Both the position numbers and the translations under genes were made by a program. The notes under the pieces are model-generated. The model saw only the letters and a program-made list of their open reading frames with translations. It did no database searches and was not told the origin of the DNA. Shown one piece after another: positions 59,928-64,000 of a stretch of 64,000 nucleotides of DNA. This DNA is from Rhodobium orientis (lineage in GTDB: Bacteria > Pseudomonadota > Alphaproteobacteria > Rhizobiales > Rhodobiaceae), in assembly GCF_003258835.1 (NCBI RefSeq), contig NZ_NPEV01000008.1:58689-122688 (forward strand), written 5' to 3'. Within the stretch, counting starts at the first letter, position 1, and each line of letters opens with the position of its first letter.

Positions 59928-60209
59928 ATGATCATCCCGCACCCCCTCCTCGGTCCGCGCGACGCCAGCGAATTCGTCTATCTCGGCGATGCCTCGCTGA
60001 TCGACCGGCCCGCTCCGGAAGCCGGCATCGATGCCTTTCACGACTATGTCTATCAGCGCGACAACCCGGCCGGAGCGCATCGGGAGCTCTGGTTCCACGA
60101 GCATGGCGACCGCTCCTGGCTGGTCGTCACCCGCAACACCCTGACCCATGAGATCCTTGCCGTGGAGCTTGCCAAGGACGTGGCGCGACGCCGGGGGCGC
60201 GGCCGATGA
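59928..60209 (+). CDS. soxD: sarcosine oxidase delta subunit, cysteine-free variant
   Basis: 93 residues, the size of SoxD, in the SoxD position with 12 nt to soxB and a 4-nt overlap with soxA. Conserved SoxD features are seen: GPRDASEFVYLGDAS near the N-terminus, DYVYQRDNPAGAHRELWFHE, and RNTLTHEI. Characterised SoxD binds zinc through an N-terminal CPxCG pair plus a later His and Cys. Here the first pair reads HPLLG, the later HGC motif is HGD, and the protein contains no cysteine at all, so the zinc site is lost. Confidence 0.9.
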   Translation: MIIPHPLLGPRDASEFVYLGDASLIDRPAPEAGIDAFHDYVYQRDNPAGAHRELWFHEHGDRSWLVVTRNTLTHEILAVELAKDVARRRGRGR

Positions 60210-63145
60210 CCAAGCGCCTTCCCGGCGGCCTGATCGACCGCTCAAAGCCCCTTACCTTTTCGTTCAACGGCCGCACGATGCAGGGCTTTGCCGGCGACAC
60301 GCTCGCCTCGGCGCTCCTTGCCAACGGCCAGCGGCTCGTCGCGCGCTCCTTCAAATACCACCGGCCGCGCGGCATCTTTTCGGCCGGTTCGGAAGAGCCG
60401 AACGCCCTGATGACCATCGGCTCGGGCGCGTTCCAGGAGCCGAACGTCCGGGCGACCGTCGCCGAGCTTTACGAGGGGCTTGAGGCCAAGAGCCAGAACC
60501 ACCGCGGTCCCCTCTCCTTCGACCTGATGGCGGTGACGGACCTCCTGTCGCCGTTCCTCTCCGCCGGCTTCTACTACAAGACCTTCATGTGGCCTGCGAG
60601 CTTCTGGGAAAAGTTTTATGAGCCGGTGATCCGCGAATCCGCCGGCCTCGGCGAACTGGCGACGACGCCGGACCCGTCCACCTACGACAAGGGGTTCCTC
60701 CACGCCGACGTGCTGGTCATCGGCGCCGGTCCGGCCGGCCTTTCTGCCGCGCTTGCCGCCGGGCGTGCCGGCGCCCGGGTGATCCTCTGCGACGAGGATT
60801 TCATCGCCGGTGGCCGACTCAACGGCGAGGCCCATGAGGTCGACGGCATGCCGGGGGCCGAATGGGCCGAGGCTACGATTCGCGAACTCTCCGAACTGCC
60901 GAATGTCCGCGTTCTGACCCGCACGACGGTCTTTGGCGTCTTCGACCACGGCATTTTCGGCGCCCTCACCCGCAACACCGATCACCTCGCTCCCGGCGCG
61001 GACGGGCCGCGCCAGACGCTCTGGCGCATTACAGCCAAGCGCGCGGTTCTCGCCGCCGGCGCCACGGAGCGGCCCATCGCCTTTGCCGGCAATGACCGGC
61101 CGGGCGTCATGCTGGCCGGGTCGGTTAGGACCTACGCCAACCGCTTCGCCGCCGCGCCGGGCGCGCGCATTGCGGTCTTCACCAACAATGACGACGGCTG
61201 GCGCACGGCCCGGGACCTTACGGCCAAGGGCGTCGAAGTCACCGCCCTCATCGACAGCCGCGCCGTCGGCGAGCGAAAGGCGCCGGGGGGCATCCCGCTC
61301 CTTACCGGCACGGTCGTCACGGGCACCTCCGGACGGCTCGGCCTTGCCTCCGTCACGCTTTCCTCCGGCGAGCGCATTGCCGCCGACTGTCTGGCCGTTT
61401 CCGGCGGCTGGAACCCGAACGTCGCCCTCACCTGCCACCAGCGCGGCCGGCCGCGTTGGGACGATATGCTTGCCGCCTTCCTGCCCGGTGCCGACCTGCC
61501 ACTGGGGATGGCGGTTGCCGGCGCCGCCAACGGCGCCTTGACGTTTGGCGCGGCGCTGTCGTCGGGGCGGGCCGCCGGCGAAGCCGCAGCCGCCGACCTC
61601 GGCTTTTCGCCCGTCGATGCCCCCATGCCCAAGACCGACGACGAGCCCTATGCCGTCTCCCCGCTCTGGCATGTGGAGGGCAAGGGCAAAGCCTTCGTCG
61701 ACCTGCAGAACGACGTGGCGGTCAAGGACGTGAAACTTGCGCACCGCGAGGGCTATCGCTCTGTCGAGCATCTGAAGCGTTACACGACCCTCGGCATGGC
61801 GACCGACCAGGGCAAGACCGCCAACGTCCTCGGCCTTGCGATCCTCGCCGAATGTGCCGGCAAGACGATTCCCGAGACCGGCACGACGATCTTCCGCCCG
61901 CCCTATACGCCGGTGCCGATCGGCGCCCTTGCCGGCGCCTCGCGCGGCCAAGCCTTCCGGCCGGTGCGCAAGACGCCGTCGCATCGCTGGGCGGAGGCCC
62001 ATGGCGCCTCGTTCGTGGAGGTCGGCCCGTGGCTGAGGGCTGAGTGGTTCGCGCTGCCGGACGAGACTCATTGGCGCCAGAGCGTCGACCGGGAAGTCGT
62101 GGGCGTGCGCAACTCGGTCGGCATCTGCGACGTCACCACCCTCGGCAAGATCGACATCCAGGGCCGCGATGCGGGCATCTTTCTCGATCGGGTCTATGCC
62201 AACATTTTTTCGACGTTCCCCGTCGGCAAGGTGCGCTACGGCCTGATGCTGCGCGAAGACGGCTTCGCCTTCGACGATTCGACCACTGCGCGGCTCGGCG
62301 AGATGCATTACGTCATGACGGCCTCGACGGCGAACGCCGTTGCCGTGTTCAGGCACCTGGAATTCTGCCGCCAGTGCCTGTGGCCGGACCTCGACGTGCA
62401 CCTCATCTCGACCACCGACGCCTGGGCACAGTTCGCCGTCGCCGGACCGAACGCGCGCAAGCTCCTCGAAAAGATCGTCGACCCGGAAGTCGACATTTCG
62501 AACGACGCCTTTCCGTTCATGGCCTGCGCCGAAATCACCGTCTGCGGCGGCGTCGATGCGCGCCTGTTCCGGATCTCCTTTTCCGGCGAACTTGCGTTCG
62601 AAGTGGCGGTGCCGTCGCGCTACGGCAATTCGCTGTTCGGCACGCTGATCGAGGCCGGACGGGAGTTCGGCGCGGTTCCTTACGGCACGGAGGCCCTCGG
62701 CGTCATGCGGGTGGAAAAGGGCCACGCCGTCGGCGCGGAGATCAACGGCCAGACGACCGCGCGCGATCTCGGCCTCGGCAGGATGGTGTCGGCGAAGAAG
62801 GACTGCATCGGTAAGGCGCTCGCCGACCGGGACCACCTTATGGAACCGGGCCGGCCGCAACTGGTCGGCTTCAAGCCCGTCGACAGGGCCGCGAGCCTTG
62901 TCGCCGGCGCGCATTTCCTGAAGGAGGGAGCCGAGCCGACCATGGCCAACGACGAGGGTTGGATGACCTCGGTCTGCCACTCGCCGACGCTCGGCCACGC
63001 CATCGGCCTCGGCTTCATTGCGGGTGGGTTAAAGCGCCTCGGCGAAACCGTGCGCGCCGTCGACCTTGTCGGCGGCTCGGACGTCGCCGTCGAGATCGTC
63101 TCGCCCCATTTCGTCGACCCGGAAGGAGTGCGTCTTCGTGGCTGA
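60206..63145 (+). CDS. soxA: sarcosine oxidase alpha subunit
   Basis: 979 residues, as expected. N-terminal ferredoxin-fold segment (FSFNGRTMQGFAGDTLASAL), a NAD/FAD Rossmann domain starting DVLVIGAGPAGLSAALAAGR near residue 170, a disulfide-reductase-like middle, and a C-terminal glycine-cleavage-T-like folate-binding domain (HRWAEAHGASFVEVGPWLRA onward, with GALRVEKGH-type VMRVEKGHAVGAEI). The product one-carbon unit is passed to tetrahydrofolate here. Overlaps soxD by 4 nt and soxG by 8 nt. Confidence 0.95.
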   Translation: MTKRLPGGLIDRSKPLTFSFNGRTMQGFAGDTLASALLANGQRLVARSFKYHRPRGIFSAGSEEPNALMTIGSGAFQEPNVRATVAELYEGLEAKSQNHRGPLSFDLMAVTDLLSPFLSAGFYYKTFMWPASFWEKFYEPVIRESAGLGELATTPDPSTYDKGFLHADVLVIGAGPAGLSAALAAGRAGARVILCDEDFIAGGRLNGEAHEVDGMPGAEWAEATIRELSELPNVRVLTRTTVFGVFDHGIFGALTRNTDHLAPGADGPRQTLWRITAKRAVLAAGATERPIAFAGNDRPGVMLAGSVRTYANRFAAAPGARIAVFTNNDDGWRTARDLTAKGVEVTALIDSRAVGERKAPGGIPLLTGTVVTGTSGRLGLASVTLSSGERIAADCLAVSGGWNPNVALTCHQRGRPRWDDMLAAFLPGADLPLGMAVAGAANGALTFGAALSSGRAAGEAAAADLGFSPVDAPMPKTDDEPYAVSPLWHVEGKGKAFVDLQNDVAVKDVKLAHREGYRSVEHLKRYTTLGMATDQGKTANVLGLAILAECAGKTIPETGTTIFRPPYTPVPIGALAGASRGQAFRPVRKTPSHRWAEAHGASFVEVGPWLRAEWFALPDETHWRQSVDREVVGVRNSVGICDVTTLGKIDIQGRDAGIFLDRVYANIFSTFPVGKVRYGLMLREDGFAFDDSTTARLGEMHYVMTASTANAVAVFRHLEFCRQCLWPDLDVHLISTTDAWAQFAVAGPNARKLLEKIVDPEVDISNDAFPFMACAEITVCGGVDARLFRISFSGELAFEVAVPSRYGNSLFGTLIEAGREFGAVPYGTEALGVMRVEKGHAVGAEINGQTTARDLGLGRMVSAKKDCIGKALADRDHLMEPGRPQLVGFKPVDRAASLVAGAHFLKEGAEPTMANDEGWMTSVCHSPTLGHAIGLGFIAGGLKRLGETVRAVDLVGGSDVAVEIVSPHFVDPEGVRLRG

Positions 63146-63713
63146 GTTTTCTCTCCGGGCCGAACCGTTCCTCGGCGGCTATGATGAAGGGTTTGACAGG
63201 CTTCGGCTGACGGAGGTGACCGACCTCGCGATTGTCTCCCTCGCCCCGCCGCTCGGGCAGGAGGCGGCACTCGCTGCCGCGTTCAAGGATGCCTACGGCG
63301 CCGACTGGCCGGCGCCAGGCGAGACGACGACGAGCGCGAACGGCGACACGCGGTTCCTCGGCATCGCCGGCGACCAGATTTTCGCGCTCTTTCCGCGGCC
63401 GGCCGGCCTTGCGTCGCGTGCTGTTGCCGAAAAGCTCGGCGATGCCGCCTATCTCACCGAGCAGTCGGACAACTGGGTGCTTTTGCGCCTCGACGGTCCG
63501 CCGACCCTCGCCGTCCTGGAACGGATGATCCCGCTCGATCTCGCGCAATTCCATGTGGGCACGGTCGCCCGCACGCTCATGGAGCATCTCGGCGTCAGTC
63601 TGCTGCGCGAGGCGCCGGACCGGTTCCTGCTGATGTCGGCCAGTTCCTCGGCCAGCTCGTTCCTGCACGCGCTGGAGACGGCCATCGGCAATGTGACGGC
63701 ATTGGCGCCTTAG
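63138..63713 (+). CDS. soxG: sarcosine oxidase gamma subunit
   Basis: 191 residues from the GTG at 63138, preceded by AAGGAG 10 nt upstream; the longer open frame inside soxA is not used. SoxG-type GCV-T-like fold with LRLTEVTDLAIVSLAPPLGQ and SDNWVLLRLDGPPTLAVLER and C-terminal LMSASSSASSFLHALETAI. Last gene of the operon. Confidence 0.92.
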   Translation: MAEFSLRAEPFLGGYDEGFDRLRLTEVTDLAIVSLAPPLGQEAALAAAFKDAYGADWPAPGETTTSANGDTRFLGIAGDQIFALFPRPAGLASRAVAEKLGDAAYLTEQSDNWVLLRLDGPPTLAVLERMIPLDLAQFHVGTVARTLMEHLGVSLLREAPDRFLLMSASSSASSFLHALETAIGNVTALAP

Positions 63714-63789
63714 CCGGCGCGACCTCATCCATTGCGCGTCGGCTCATGGACGTGCGGGCTGGGCGACCAACGGACGCCATGCCAGATGC

Positions 63790-63820
63790 CCTGGATTGCC
63801 TCGTTGCGCTCGCGATGACG
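63790..63820 (-). repeat. dispersed REP-like repeat, copy 2
   Basis: Reverse complement of the repeat at 57446-57476, 27 of 31 bases identical. It lies 30-odd nt from the end of the IS transposase gene and 76 nt after soxG. Confidence 0.7.
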
Positions 63821-63853
63821 TCGAACCGTGGATTTTGTCATTGCTGTGCAAGT

Positions 63854-64000
63854 TCACGAATTCGGTGATGGCTGTTCGGTTTTCTTTTGTTCGGCGAAGG
63901 TCTTTGGCGGGATGTTTCCGATTGCCTGGTGGGGCCTGAACTCGTTGTAGTAGATGATATATTCGATGAGCTCGTTGGCCAGGTGCTCGGGGGTGTCGAA
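63854..64000 (-). CDS. IS transposase, C-terminal fragment (rve-type), cut by window edge
   Basis: The last 48 codons of a DDE/integrase-core transposase read leftward into the window and stop at 63854. YYNEFRPHQAIGNIPPKTFA is the classical C-terminal rve motif of IS3- or IS481-like elements, with the catalytic glutamate expected just beyond the edge. The element's terminal repeat should lie between about 63820 and 63853, adjoining the dispersed repeat copy, but its exact end cannot be set. Whether the copy is intact is unknown. Confidence 0.88.
   Translation of the reverse strand, partial: FDTPEHLANELIEYIIYYNEFRPHQAIGNIPPKTFAEQKKTEQPSPNS

Overview
The window is a GC-rich (roughly two-thirds G+C by eye) chromosomal segment of an alphaproteobacterium, most likely a Hyphomicrobiales (Rhizobiales) member. 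The evidence is a PDH E1-beta subunit carrying its own lipoyl domain, LpxI in place of LpxH, the order pyrH-frr-uppS-cdsA-dxr-rseP-bamA-lpxD-fabZ-lpxA-lpxI-lpxB, the block proS-lolC-lolD beside dnaE, the run nuoA-N/birA/rnj/mce, and an alphaproteobacterial-type LexA box. Most of the window is conserved core genome on the minus strand. Accessory DNA is concentrated in the last 8 kb.

Region 1 (1-7119, minus): pyruvate dehydrogenase complex pdhA-pdhB-pdhC-lpd, a small GlsB-type membrane protein and a truncated lipA, so the complex is encoded with the enzyme that makes its lipoyl cofactor. An FtsB/DivIC-like division protein lies upstream. Region 2 (7270-13001): a DUF502 membrane protein, glmS and glmU (UDP-GlcNAc synthesis), and a divergent single-span coiled-coil protein with a SPOR-like end. 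Region 3 (13005-27987, minus): the envelope cluster. rpsB-tsf ends at a good intrinsic terminator and is followed by pyrH, frr, uppS, cdsA, dxr, rseP, bamA and the lipid A genes, most of them tightly spaced or overlapping. UDP-GlcNAc from GlmU, FabZ/LpxA/LpxD acyl chemistry, BamA and the LolCD exporter together cover outer-membrane biogenesis.

Region 4 (28202-37108): dnaE; an unannotated 32-codon membrane peptide gene under a promoter whose spacer contains a perfect LexA box (probable SidA-type SOS division inhibitor); a PAS-GGDEF protein; lolD, lolC and proS; and a candidate plus-strand small RNA with a strong terminator. Region 5 (37371-56232, minus): DUF1467, mce, rnj, birA and the complete 14-gene complex I operon nuoA-N. 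The operon carries two oddities: an extra 80-aa membrane protein between nuoH and nuoI, and a palindromic repeat between nuoK and nuoJ. NuoE is about twice its normal length and ends in a helix-hairpin-helix module closely related to one at the end of ribosomal protein S2 in the same window.

Region 6 (56233-64000): divergent tRNA-Asp and tRNA-Val genes with duplicated inverted 3' flanks, repeat-rich spacer DNA, a GlxA/AraC-type regulator divergent from soxBDAG (heterotetrameric sarcosine oxidase, with a cysteine-free SoxD), a second copy of a dispersed repeat, and the end of an IS transposase cut by the window edge.

No rRNA, CRISPR array, prophage or large unknown cassette is visible. The best candidates for undescribed biology are the SOS-controlled micropeptide, the shared S2/NuoE module, the small RNA upstream of proS and the unusual SoxD.
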